Below, in pieces: positions 51,801-61,345 of a stretch of DNA of 64,000 nucleotides. The notes beneath the pieces are model-generated. The model was not told where the DNA came from. It worked only from the letters and a program-made list of their open reading frames with translations, and did no database searches. The stretch's first letter is position 1; each line of letters starts with the position of its first letter. Source of the DNA: Paraspadella gotoi (Eukaryota > Chaetognatha); assembly GCA_051294375.1 (NCBI GenBank), contig CM119270.1:17544893-17608892 (forward strand), written 5' to 3'. The translations under genes were made by a program, and so were the position numbers.

Positions 51801-52566
51801 ACATCACTCTACTGTGCAATTGTAAATCCTCACGCCATCCTCTCTTCTTCACCCGTTCATAACAGGCTCCCCACGAAGACCTACAAAAAGTCCTGGTTCC
51901 ACCAAAAGTTCGGAATTTCGACTGCTGGTTCTTGAAGCCGCTCTTCACCACTCCAAACCTTCGCTGGAGGAGACGTGCTGCGCTGTAGAGGATGTTTGTC
52001 TGCGGGGCCAAGGTGTTGACGTCCGACAGGCAGAGGCATGCACCGGGATACAGGTTAGGGGGGGATGTGGCGGGGTGAGCGTAGCATGATAGATTGTAGA
52101 TTGGATGATTTAGCATGAGGATGCGAATGGATGTGAACAAATGTTAATAAAAAAGGATTGCGAATAAATGTTATTAGGAAGTTAATGGTTGTGAATGGAG
52201 GTCAACAAATATGAAATGTTAATAAATGTAAATAAATGTCTACTATTGTCCGATATTATAAATAAATGTATCCTGTTGTAATGTTATTTTATGCTTTCTT
52301 CCGTCGCTCCTCCCCTCTCCCTTCGCATTACTCCTCCTCCCCCTCTNNNNNNNNNNNNNNNNNNNNNNNNNCCCCTCTCCCCCCCACAGTCTCTCGACGA
52401 GGACGACGCCTTCGATCCCCGCGACCGGCGCCTCGAGACGCCGCTTCACGAGGTGGCGCCGTCGATGAACCCCTTCGTCGACGCCGCACCGTCGCCGCAG
52501 CGCCGCGGGGTTGGTTTGGAGGCGGCGAACATCGTCGTCGAGGAAGACGATGAGACGGAGCATTGA
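36987..52566 (+). CDS. SLC9A6/7/9: Organellar Na+/H+ exchanger (NHE6/7/9 group), exons 2-14 duplicated
   Basis: Known of the family: NHE6/7/9 exchange Na+ or K+ for protons in endosome and trans-Golgi membranes and set luminal pH. Exons of copy 1: 37262-37424, 37739-37806, 38723-39041, 39347-39485, 39787-39924, 40405-40559, 40875-41049, 41187-41309, 41606-41715, 42134-42259, about 42738-42871, 43185-43302, 44319-44508; the last exon is 52390-52566. Diagnostic stretches are [18 protein letters not shown] (TM1), [32 protein letters not shown] continuing into DPVT, a GES-x-x-ND segment in exon 7, [71 protein letters not shown] and the C-terminal [10 protein letters not shown]. These match the NHE6/7/9 branch rather than NHE8 or plasma-membrane NHEs. 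The protein is about 600 residues. Because exons 2-14 are repeated in tandem, the locus as assembled would not give one normal protein. Confidence 0.88.
37262..44508 (+). CDS. SLC9A6/7/9: NHE6/7/9 gene, copy 1 of exons 2-14
   Basis: Most exons of this copy have the expected length and phase: exons 2, 3, 5, 6, 8, 9, 10, 11, 13 and 14 are clean. Exon 4 (38723-39041) contains several small indels and a 91-N gap. Exon 7 (40405-40559) is shifted around DPVT and the GES-x-x-ND motif. Exon 12 (about 42738-42871) has lost some 65 bp including the acceptor, plus internal indels. Exon 14 is followed at 44509 by a GTTAGG donor, but the next exon downstream is exon 2 of copy 2, not a terminal exon. Confidence 0.8.
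38818..38877 (+). repeat. Coding Gly/Ser linker repeat in NHE exon 4
   Basis: An (AGCGGC)-type repeat encodes a Gly/Ser-rich run ([16 protein letters not shown]) in the first luminal loop between TM1 and TM2; its twin lies at about 46456-46506. NHE6/7/9 proteins vary most in this loop, so a flexible linker here is tolerable. Indels around it make the local frame uncertain. Confidence 0.55.
44655..52185 (+). repeat. 7.6-kb direct tandem duplication, unit 2
   Basis: Second unit of the NHE duplication. After its end (about 52185) the sequence continues with unique DNA leading to the single last exon. The (GA)n array after exon 9, the GCT/GTT-rich stretch near 49215-49290 and the AT-rich intron near 51100-51780 all have counterparts in unit 1. 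Confidence 0.85.
44912..52566 (+). CDS. SLC9A6/7/9: NHE6/7/9 gene, copy 2 of exons 2-14 plus the unique last exon
   Basis: Exon positions: 44912-45073, 45384-45450, 46360-46573, 46866-47004, 47305-47441, 47917-48069, 48383-48552, 48689-48810, 49094-49202, 49634-49760, 50307-50414, 50697-50817, 51866-52053 and 52390-52566. Introns as well as exons match copy 1 nearly base for base apart from small indels. Exons 4 and 12 are better here than in copy 1 (exon 12 reads [20 protein letters not shown]). Exons 2, 3, 6, 7, 8, 9, 10, 11, 13 and 14 differ in length by 1-5 bases from the frame-preserving length. The exon 6 donor has lost one G (CACAGTGCAG instead of CACAGGTGCAG). The terminal exon encodes [20 protein letters not shown] and ends EEDDETEH. 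Confidence 0.78.
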
Positions 52567-52629
52567 GGAGGAGGAGGAGGAAGAGGAGGAAGAGGAAGAG
52601 GACTATGAAGAGAAATAGCGTGAATGAAA

Positions 52630-52635
52630 AATAAA
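52630..52635 (+). promoter_or_regulatory. Poly(A) signal of the NHE gene
   Basis: AATAAA lies 64 bases after the NHE stop codon, following a (GGA)n-rich stretch. It is the only canonical signal close to the stop. Confidence 0.55.
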
Positions 52636-52910
52636 ACTCGATTACTTTGTTGAATAATTGACTTTCCAGTGATTATGTGAATTCTAGTGAACTCCTGTGG
52701 CAGATTTATTTGAGGCCCGTCGTTCCGTTATTTATTATCCAGTTTCTTTCATTTTATGCGATTTTAATTATTTTTTCTCATAAACTTTGGATGATTTTTT
52801 CGAAAGATTAAAAATAGGTGTTGAACTTTCGAATCCTAGACGAAGAAATGACTGAGGGGGTTTCACTTGATGACCGGTTTGTTGAAAACGAGTAGAACCG
52901 TGTACCTGGA

Positions 52911-53157
52911 GTCGGCATTGCCTATAAGCATGACACCTTCAGTCGTGACCCGGTGGCTCATTGAGTAAAACCAGGTACTGGGTTAAATTCCAACCCGGTA
53001 CCTACCCTGCGGGAAGCGTGAGGACGGCCGTAAGCCGCCTTGGGGCCGTGGAAAACCCTCGAGCCTGGTTCCAAGCCCAGGACCCGTTCCATGGCTGCGA
53101 GAGGGGGTTAAAGAAGTTACGGATAGCACTCTTCAGCCCCACTTAGCGCCTTATCCT
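52911..53157 (+). mobile_element. tRNA-derived SINE (family A), copy 2
   Basis: Second copy of the element at 30262-30541, in the same orientation. It lacks about 25 bases between the A and B boxes, and its B box is degenerate (GGTTAAATTCC). Head (GGCATTGCCTATAAGCATGA) and tail (CACTTAGCGCCTTATCC) are conserved. It lies downstream of the NHE gene inside a larger pair of direct repeats together with a second SINE-like sequence. Confidence 0.65.
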
Positions 53158-53216
53158 TATCATTCTTGTTGATCCGTAACTAATTGATGGATTGATAGAT
53201 CGGCATTAGTACTTTT

Positions 53217-53387
53217 ATGAGTTAGTAACAGAACCGTTCAATATAAGCAGTCCCTTAACTTCGTATCAGGCTGTAACAAAGCGTTACAGGCGGGTTAAGC
53301 GCCCCTGTCCCTCTTAACTGCTAGGGGACCACCGTGCTAGAACCCCGGACCTTTGGGGAATGACTTGCCAACTGCACCAATGGCCGC
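53217..53387 (-). mobile_element. tRNA-derived SINE-like element (family B)
   Basis: On the minus strand it starts GCGGCCATTGG, with an A-box TGGTGCAGTTGG (53368-53379) and a B-box-like GGGTTCTAGCAC (53334-53345), and continues to a tail ending GAACGGTTCTGTTACTAAC. The tail recurs on the plus strand at 23530-23583, so it is dispersed. The 5' head abuts one of two 19-bp direct repeats (52868-52886 and 53388-53406). Confidence 0.5.
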
Positions 53388-53406
53388 TGATGAACGGTTT
53401 GTTGAA

Positions 53407-55998
53407 TTTAGTCCACCANNNNNNNNNNGTATACAGAAAAATAAACTAGAGGAAAGCCGAGCCTACAAATTCTCCCGCAAACCTTTTCACGGTGACCTAA
53501 ATAATTAACTCGGGTCACAAAAACCAACCGTACCTCAATAGATTAGCAAACAGTGACCAAATTATAAGTGACTAAACTGACCAAGGATCACGATTATTGA
53601 TTATTCAGCCGCAAAATTACCACCAAAAATCGAAGAAAAAGAGAGAGAATGACTAAATTATTACATTAGCCGACCTTAAAATCGTAAATATTGTGGAAGA
53701 CCACGACAAAGTAGGGTGCAGGAAGACGCATACATTATAAGTCAATTCTGAAATAATTGGGTGGCGTGACTGTACTTGCATTCGTTGTCAAAACGACAGA
53801 TTGTACATTGAGAATTTAAACCGATAATTAGACTTCGTTTTGGGATTTCGCTGTCTTCACAAAGGGCGGCGTTGACTTCGAAGGTGATGTCCATTTGTTN
53901 NNNNNNNNNNNNNNNNNNNNNNNNGATCCAGTCGATTTTTTTTTTAATATAAATTAAGCATAGATTCGAAATATTTTAAAAACTAATATTCTTGAAATAT
54001 TAAATCCACGATTTCAACCTCAAAACGAATGGAGATTAATAAAAATCAATGTCAATGAAGAGAAAAAATTTAAAAAAATTCAATCACGTATAAATTTGCT
54101 ACTTGTTTACAAAATAAGGTCTGGTGGACTCGCCGAAACCAAAAGCGCCGCGCGACGAGTGGGAAGTAAATCGAACTAACGGTGGGAACGAACGCGAAAA
54201 GCAACAAAAGGCATCGAAGAAACCCTGGGAAAAGAAAGTCTGCGGTGGACGCCACCACGAAAAAACCGCAAAATGGAAAAGACAATGGAAACGCCAAAAA
54301 AATGGAGCATGCCGCCTACAAAATCCACAACAAATAAATTGGCGACGAAACCTTACAATGGGTCTTGGGACCCGCAAAAATGGAGGAAAATAAATGAGAC
54401 GCAACCTACAAGGGCCTGGGCCCCGAAAAGATGCCAAATAAAATGCGACGCAACCTACCAGGCCGGCCGGGAAAAATGGACGCCAAAAAAATGGACACAG
54501 CGACGGAAATCAACCCCAATCGACAAACCTCATTTAATTACATCAATGCGACTGACAAAAAAAATTATAGACATTCGTATATTTTCTAAAGAAACCTCTG
54601 TTTTTACGATAAAACATTCGTTTCCCCCCCCCCCAATCGGCTCATTTTCCCACCCGATCGGCTCACCTTCTTGTTCCAGTCTTTCTTTTCCCAAGGTTTT
54701 TTATCTTCTTCCTCTTTCTCCCAGGGTTTCAAGAAAATTGCTTGGACCTGATGGAGAACGAGGGAGAAACGGAGATGGAACCGTGAGACGGTTGTGANNN
54801 NNNNNNNNNNNNNNNNNNNNNNNNNNNNNNNNNNNNNNNNNNNNNNNNNNNNNNNNNNNNNNNNNNNNNNNNNNNNNNNNNNNNNNNNNNNNNNNNNNNN
54901 NNNNNNNNNNNNNNNNNNNNNNNNNNNNNNNNNNNNNNNNNNNNNNNNNNNNNNNNNNNNNNNNNNNNNNNNNNNNNNNNNNNNNNNNNNNNNNNNNNNN
55001 NNNNNNNNNNNNNNNNNNNNNNNNNNNNNNNNNNNNNNNNNNNNNNNNNNNNNNNNNNNNNNNNNNNNNNNNNNNNNNNNNNNNNNNNAAAAGATGAGGG
55101 ATGGTTCAACATTGGTCGTGATTACGAATTGTGAATTGTTTGGGAAGTCTGTGGTGATCTAAGGTCATCGGTAATGATGTAGGAGAATCGTGGTTGTTGT
55201 TGTCGTTTATGATAGAAAGATGTGGAATTTTATCGGTCAAATTGGGTATTATATAATATAAATATATAATAGATAAATATATATATAGATGTAGAATGAA
55301 TATCTATAGTTAAAATATAGAATCGAAAGGTGAAAGATGGTTAGTTTGATCGGAATGTGATGTTAGTTATGTGATTGGAATAGTGAAAAGAATTGAGACG
55401 GAGTAGAGTTTGAGAAGAAGAAGGAAATATGAGCTTGTGGTTATGAGACGGTGACAGAGTAAAGTGTGAATGATGACAGAGTAAAGTGTGAATGATGACA
55501 GAGAGAAAATCGGAAAGTGTGAAGAAGAAGAAAAAGAAGAAGAAAGAAGAAGAAAACTATTTTTTCTCACAAAATCCATCAACTGAGGAAATTGTTCTTT
55601 CAATGGGAAAAGTTTTTTTTTTTTTTTTGTAAAATCTTATCTTCAATTTTGTATTTATTTTTTTCCTACTGCATAGAAAATGAAGTAGTTTTGATTAATA
55701 TCATAATTTGTTTTAGAATATTAAACTGGACGGGGTGCGAGCGTGAAAATACTAGAGTAAAGGGATCCGTTGTTAAAATAAAATTTATACGAGGTGATTT
55801 TCCGCAGATCTATAAAAAGTTGAAGAATATGATCTCGCATAAATAATTCAGGTACGAGACGGGAGAGAAAATGGGAAGAAAAAGGAAATTGAAGGGAAAA
55901 AAAAGAAAGGGAAAAAAAAAGGGAATTGAAGAATAGAGAAGTAAGGAAGGGGAAAAGAAATGAGGAAAAAAGGGAATGATAGAGAGACAGAGATTTAA

Positions 55999-56089
<91 letters not shown>

Positions 56090-56120
56090 AAGACATCAAC
56101 TCACCCCAAGCTTCCCTCAC
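53407..56120. other. Region between NHE and galaxin-like genes
   Basis: Contains gaps at 53419-53428, 53900-53924 and 54798-55088, degenerate AAATGGA/GACGCAACCTAC repeats near 54290-54500, purine-rich DNA (55500-55990) and a (GA)n array (55996-56090). More galaxin-like exons would be expected here on the minus strand, but none is visible. Confidence 0.5.
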
Positions 56121-57476
56121 CTCGTCCACGTGATCGCACCCGTCCTTCTTGGAGTGGACGAACCCATTGCAGCAGCTCCACTTCTCCGTCTTGAAGGCGA
56201 TTGGTCCGCAGCAGGCGTCGAAGCCGTCGGCGCGGCTCTGCAGAGTGTCGCCGCAGCAGAGATGCTTGGAGGTTTTGTAAGGATCAGATCCGCAGCAATC
56301 GTCGAACCAGTAGAGAAGATATCTGGAGGTGAGATGCTGTTTGTCACTTGGGACTTTTCTTTGAAGGTTTTACATCGCGGCCTTTGCCTTTGTTTTTGTC
56401 ATTTCGTCATTCGTCATTCGTCGTCGTCTTCGTCTTTGTCATCATCATTGGCTTTGTCCTTGTCAATTGGTCATCTCTGTCGTTTTCTTAGTCGTCGTCT
56501 CCCTGCCATCTTCGTTGTCTCCATCGTCGCCGTAATTGTCATCGTCGTCGTCTCTTAGTCGTTTTCATCAAAGTCATTATCGTCGTCTTTGTCGTTGTCA
56601 TTTCGTCATTTCTTAGTTGTCGTCTCTTCTACCATTGAACATCGTCGCAGTTGTTGTCATCATCGTCTTCGTCATTGCCATTATCATTGCGTTGTCGTCT
56701 TCATTGTCATCGTCCTAGTACTCGTCATCGTCTTTGTCATCATCTTTGTCGTTATCCTCACTTTATCTTGAGCTTAATCTTCCCGTCGCAACAGAGCTGC
56801 GTCTTCTTATCGTAGACCTTCTTCCCGCAGCAGCCCGTCAACTCTGGCTTGTCCAGATTCGGCCAATGATAGAGGCTCCCGTTGCAGCAGATTTGGATCC
56901 TGGGGTCGTAGAGGAGACGGGGCATCACCCCGCAGAAGCTCGCTCCTCCGGGGGCGAATTCGATGGCTGGTGAGGGGGGGGGAACAGGAGATGATAAATG
57001 CAACACAATTTATTTAAATTGAAAAAAAATAAAATTAATTTTATTTCATTTAATTTAATTTAATTGATTTCATAAATTTCAATTTAATTTTTTTACAACG
57101 TAATATATTTATACTATTTAATAATACAAATTAGAGGTCTGGGATGAATGAATTAACTCAAATCGAAGTTAATAGAAAAATTCATATACGGAGGCTTAGA
57201 ACAAAAAATAACTTTAAAAATTTACGAAAAAAAACTTATTTTGAAATTTAAAAAAACAAAAAACAAAAAACAAACCGAAATTTAGCTGCACCCACCGTTT
57301 CCGAATTCTTCCTCTGCCAAAGCCGGATCCAGCGGCTCTGGCCAGTAACCCTCGGGCGCGGGGTCCTGCCCTCCGACGGCTGAGACGTAAAACGAAATGA
57401 GAAAACAAAAGAACATCGTGGACGAAAGAAAAGCGGAGATGCGATGGGAGAGAGAGTTGAAGGGCATCTTTCTCAA
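56121..57476 (-). CDS. Secreted galaxin-like Cys-Cys repeat protein, 5' exons
   Basis: Three exons join in phase: 57296-57476, 56762-56966 and 56121-56322. Exon 1 gives a signal peptide (MFFCFLISFYVSAVGG; an in-frame upstream ATG at 57476 adds 17 residues) followed by an acidic linker (QDPAPEGYWPEPLDP). Exons 2 and 3 carry repeated double-cysteine units: RIQICCNGSLYHW, TGCCGKKVYDKKTQLCCDGK, FDDCCGSDPYKTSKHLCCGD, FDACCGPIAFKTEKWSCCNG. The CCG-x(3-4)-Y-x(5-7)-CC-x-G spacing is the pattern of galaxin, a skeletal matrix protein of corals with relatives in molluscs and other invertebrates. The last exon ends at a GTGAGG donor, so further repeats should follow at lower coordinates, perhaps in the gap 54798-55088; I could not find them. 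The function in this animal is unknown; extracellular matrix, shell or tube, or defence are possible. Confidence 0.72.
56370..56750. repeat. (GTC/ATC)n block in a galaxin-like intron
   Basis: A trinucleotide-rich stretch (TCGTCATCGTC type) fills almost the whole intron between galaxin-like exons 2 and 3. Open frames across it are repeat-driven. Confidence 0.75.
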
Positions 57477-57783
57477 AATGACTTTTTTTATTACGTAAAA
57501 ATGTAATTTTTGTTTGTTTTTGTTTTAAAACGATTTTAGGGTTTAAATAAAAATATGTGTCGGTTATTACTTTAGCCAAAATAATAATCCATTTGTTTTT
57601 TTATGACTTTTTTCTTTACCGTAAAATAAATAAATTTATTTTTTTTAGCTTTTTGTCTTTTTTTTTTTCCAATTTCTGATTAGAAAAGATAAATTCGATC
57701 CTCGCGCTCCTGGTCAGCGATCGTATCATCTCTCTCTCTCGCCCTCTCTCTCTCTCTCTCTGCTCTCTCTTCTCTCGCGCTTT

Positions 57784-57811
57784 GGTTGGGTCTTGCCATT
57801 CAGACCCAACC
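57784..57811. repeat. 10-bp perfect hairpin
   Basis: GGTTGGGTCT and AGACCCAACC pair around an 8-nt loop. It lies about 0.3 kb upstream of the galaxin-like start. No T-tract or other sign of function. Confidence 0.5.
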
Positions 57812-58416
57812 GAGAATATCATTTCGAAAAAAAAAAAGAAGAAAATAAAATAAGATCGCCCGGAAAAAAGAATTTTCGTTGTCGTGATTTTTAAGTCATC
57901 TTAATTTATCCCTCGGAAGTCTTCGTGATTGTTGTTGTCTTTTTCTTCCTGATCGTCGTTGTCGTTGTTGATGTCATCAATTTTCCCATTATCGTGTTAT
58001 CGTTATCGTTATCTTCGTTGGTATCGTCCTTGGCACCATTGTCGTCGTCGTCGTCGTCGTCTTCCTCTTCGCTGTAGATTGTTGGAAGCCATGATTAACA
58101 GTTTATGTAAATTTCCGCTGGGATCCTATCTAGTCATTATGAGAATATGATCGATCTCTCTCTCTCTCTCTCTCCCTCCCTCTCTCTCCCTCTCTTTCTG
58201 CCTCGATTTTTCTTCCAAAAACTAGTCAAGAGTCTTTCCAGTCGTTTGACATTCTGCCAAAACTTTTCTCTCTTCTCGATTTCTTTCCAAACTCACCTTT
58301 TTTTTTATTCCAGCAAAAAAGAGATAATAAGGATTTTTTTATTTTGTCTTATCTTCTCTTTGTCTTGGGGTAAGAAGTAGCTAACTCGATCTAACTATCT
58401 TTCATTCTTTCAGCTT

Positions 58417-58417
58417 T

Positions 58418-58501
<84 letters not shown>
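58417..58501 (+). repeat. (TTTC)n microsatellite
   Basis: About 21 uninterrupted TTTC/CTTT units between the galaxin-like gene and the GAC-rich block. Confidence 0.9.
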
Positions 58502-58502
<1 letters not shown>

Positions 58503-59039
58503 AAAATCATTTGTTAATCTTTAATGTTTTAGCCAATACTCCTTAATCTCTTTCATTGTGACTAATAACCTAAAAAGATTTTTAAACTAGTACCATTAAC
58601 CCAAAGTGAAACTTTTTCTCCAATCACCAATCACCCACCAATCACCCACGAATCACCCCAACTTTCTCCTCTCCACTCGGGTGAGTCGAGGTTGGATTTC
58701 GGCGTCAACTCTTTTTAAAACCGGAACTTGACGCCCAAAGACCTTAAGCCGACGACGAAGACGACGATGGTAACGACGACGATGAAGAAGACGACGACGA
58801 CAGCGACGAAGACGACGACAATGTTGCCGTCGAAGACCCGACGAAGGCAACGACCACATGAACAAAAAAGTAAGACAAAAGTGTGAGTAACGAAGGAAAA
58901 TACTCAATAACGTAGCTGATGTAAGCGATAAGGCCACTTAAAATTTGAACTCAAATAGTAGGCAATGAGGCAATGAGGCAACGATGAAGTTGACAAAGGA
59001 ATAGACAATAGAAAAGATGATGTTGAACGCAACGCCGAT

Positions 59040-60644
59040 GACAATGACGAATTCAATGAGCTAATGGCAATGTCTGCAACGAAGGCAATGACGATGATGA
59101 TGACGAAGGCAACGACGACGATGATGACGAAGGCAACGACGATGATGAGAGGCCACGAAGGCAATGATGACTGACGAAGGCAATGACAAAGGAGATGACT
59201 GACAGGCACTGACGAATGTTCAGAAGGGGCAATCGACGATGATGATGATTAGTAAGCAACGACGATGATGATGATGACGGAAGGCAATGACGAGATGATG
59301 TCAAAGGCAATGACGACGATGATTAGAAGGCAACCGACGATGATGATTGATGAAAGCAACGACGATGATGTGAGAAGGCAACGACGACGATGATGACGAA
59401 GGAAAATGACGACGATGATTACAAACGCAATGACGACGATGATTACAAGGCAATCGACGACGATGATGACAAAGGCAATAACGACGATGATAGACAAAGG
59501 CAACGACGACGATGATTATGAAGGCAACGACGATGATGATGATGAAAGCAACGAGGATGATGATGACGAAGGCAATGACGACGATGATGACAAAGNNNNN
59601 NNNNNNNNNNNNNNNNNNNNNNNNNNNNNNNNNNNNNNNNNNNNNNNNNNNNNNNNNNNNNNNNNNNNNNNNNNNNNNNNNNNNNNNNNNNNNNNNNNNN
59701 NNNNNNNNNNNNNNNNNNNNNNNNNNNNNNNNNNNNNNNNNNNNNNNNNNNNNNNNNNNATGATGAAGGCAACGACGACGATGATGACGAAGACAACGAC
59801 GACGATGATGACAAAGGCAACGACGATGATGATGACAAAGGCAACGATGAAGGCAAAGTCTCTGGCGCCAAAAACGACGACGAAAACGATGACAGGAACA
59901 TTAACGAAAACTAATATGAGGAGAACCAGGGCGACGACGACGACGAAAACGAAGAAGAAGGCGATGGAGGAAAAGTTGAATACTAAAGGAGACACACAAG
60001 TCAAGATGCTCATGACGGGAAGACGACGACGACGACGACGACGACCGTCAGAATGAAGACGAAGTTTTTCATAGAAAAAAATGCAGACGTGAAAAATGAA
60101 AAAAAGGAAAGTAAAGAGGAAATATCGGAGAGGAAAATGGGAAAACTGACACGGAAATACGTGACAAAAAGTGACAAAGAGAAACGTGACAAAAAGTGAC
60201 AAAGAGAAACGTGACAAAAAGTGAAATTAAATGACTTGAGAGTTGAGACGATCGCGGCAAAATATAACTTAAGTCATTAAATTTTAAACCGGAACCAAAA
60301 AGTTGAGAAAAATATTCTCATGTGTAAATTGGAGGAGAAATTATGTTAAAATATTTAAATTATTTTTCATAGTACATAGTACATAGTACATAGTAAAAAA
60401 ATTATGAGAAAAAAAAAGATGGGAAAGTTAAAACTATAAAAGAGAGAAGAGAGAGAACCTCGGAGAGAGAATAGAGAAAATAGAAATAAATGGGATCTTT
60501 GAAAAAAGGGATGAAAATGGAATGAAAAAGGGATGAAAATGGAATGAAAAAGGGATGAAAATGGAACAATGCGAAGAAAGGAAGGTCGGATGATGAGGAT
60601 AATAAATCTCTTTTTCAGAGATAAACTCTTCTTCAACCGATGGA

Positions 60645-60691
<47 letters not shown>

Positions 60692-61344
60692 AGGCGTTCC
60701 CTGCATTTCCGGTTATCCCGAGATGAACGTAATTCGCGCGAATCTCCTCGTAAAGGCGCCAAGATTTGAAATGTGGCGCCGATTTTCGAGGGACTTAAAG
60801 TTAAAATTATCGCCGATGAAATCAGTCGTTATTTTTGTTGAGGAAAAAAAAATTTAGGAATTAATCAATTTCCACATATTCAAGATTTAAATGTAAAATA
60901 TTTATTAGTGGGAACTGGAATCTGACAACATCATTGCTAAAGTCTAAAGCAATGTCAAATCAATTGTCCGACTTTTGATCACAATCGCAAATATTTTAAG
61001 TCCAGAAAAACAAAAGTACGGATATATTTTAATTAAATATTTTCAAATACTAAGATACAATCAGATCGATTATAATAACAAAATGTTATCAAGCTCGATA
61101 GAAGAATAAAATAATTGCAATAACATTCATTAATAAAAGATATATTTATTTTTAAAAAAACATTTTGATCGACATTTTTTGGTTAAATTTTCCTGTCTGA
61201 CTGTGTCCGATCATTCTCCAATTGCGTCAGTCCTCTTAAGTCGGGATGCGCTCACATCCGGATGCGCTCACGTCACGAACGAGTTCGCCCGATGCCTCGT
61301 CCAAAAGTCACCCGGGAAAAAAGACGACGTGAACGCCGAAATTG
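59040..61344 (+). repeat. 2.3-kb tandem duplication, unit 1
   Basis: Starts near AATTCAATGAGCTAATGGCA and ends near GTCACCCGGGAAAAAAGACG. It contains a GAC/GAT trinucleotide field with a 164-N gap (59596-59759), (ACATAGT)n at 60368-60392, a (GGC)n tract near 60650 and unique AT-rich DNA. Confidence 0.8.
60615..60858 (+). CDS. Possible terminal exon with poly-Gly, weak
   Basis: After a CTCTTTTTCAG acceptor-like site a frame reads INSSSTDGG, then a run of about 17 Gly from (GGC)n, then VPCISGYPEMNVIRANLLVK and MWRRFSRDLKL to a TAG near 60857. There is no recognised domain and no upstream exon. The copy in the second duplicated block (62890-63110) is frameshifted. It may be a fortuitous open frame in GGC-repeat DNA. 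Confidence 0.15.
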
Positions 61345-61345
61345 G

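Larger units (their letters stand above)
57477..59039. other. Upstream of the galaxin-like gene; no further gene seen
   Basis: Holds AT-rich DNA, short (CT)n runs, GTC-rich patches (57950-58070) and GAC-rich DNA from 58750 on. No coding segment supported. Confidence 0.5.

Noticed and set aside
54070-54797. Frames on both strands near 54.1-54.8 kb
   Set aside because: No splice sites in phase, no recognisable domain, and degenerate repeats in the DNA; neither strand is convincing.
59406-60056. Thr/Met/Asp-rich long frames
   Set aside because: Produced by GAC/GAT trinucleotide repeats and an N gap; not maintained in the duplicated copy.
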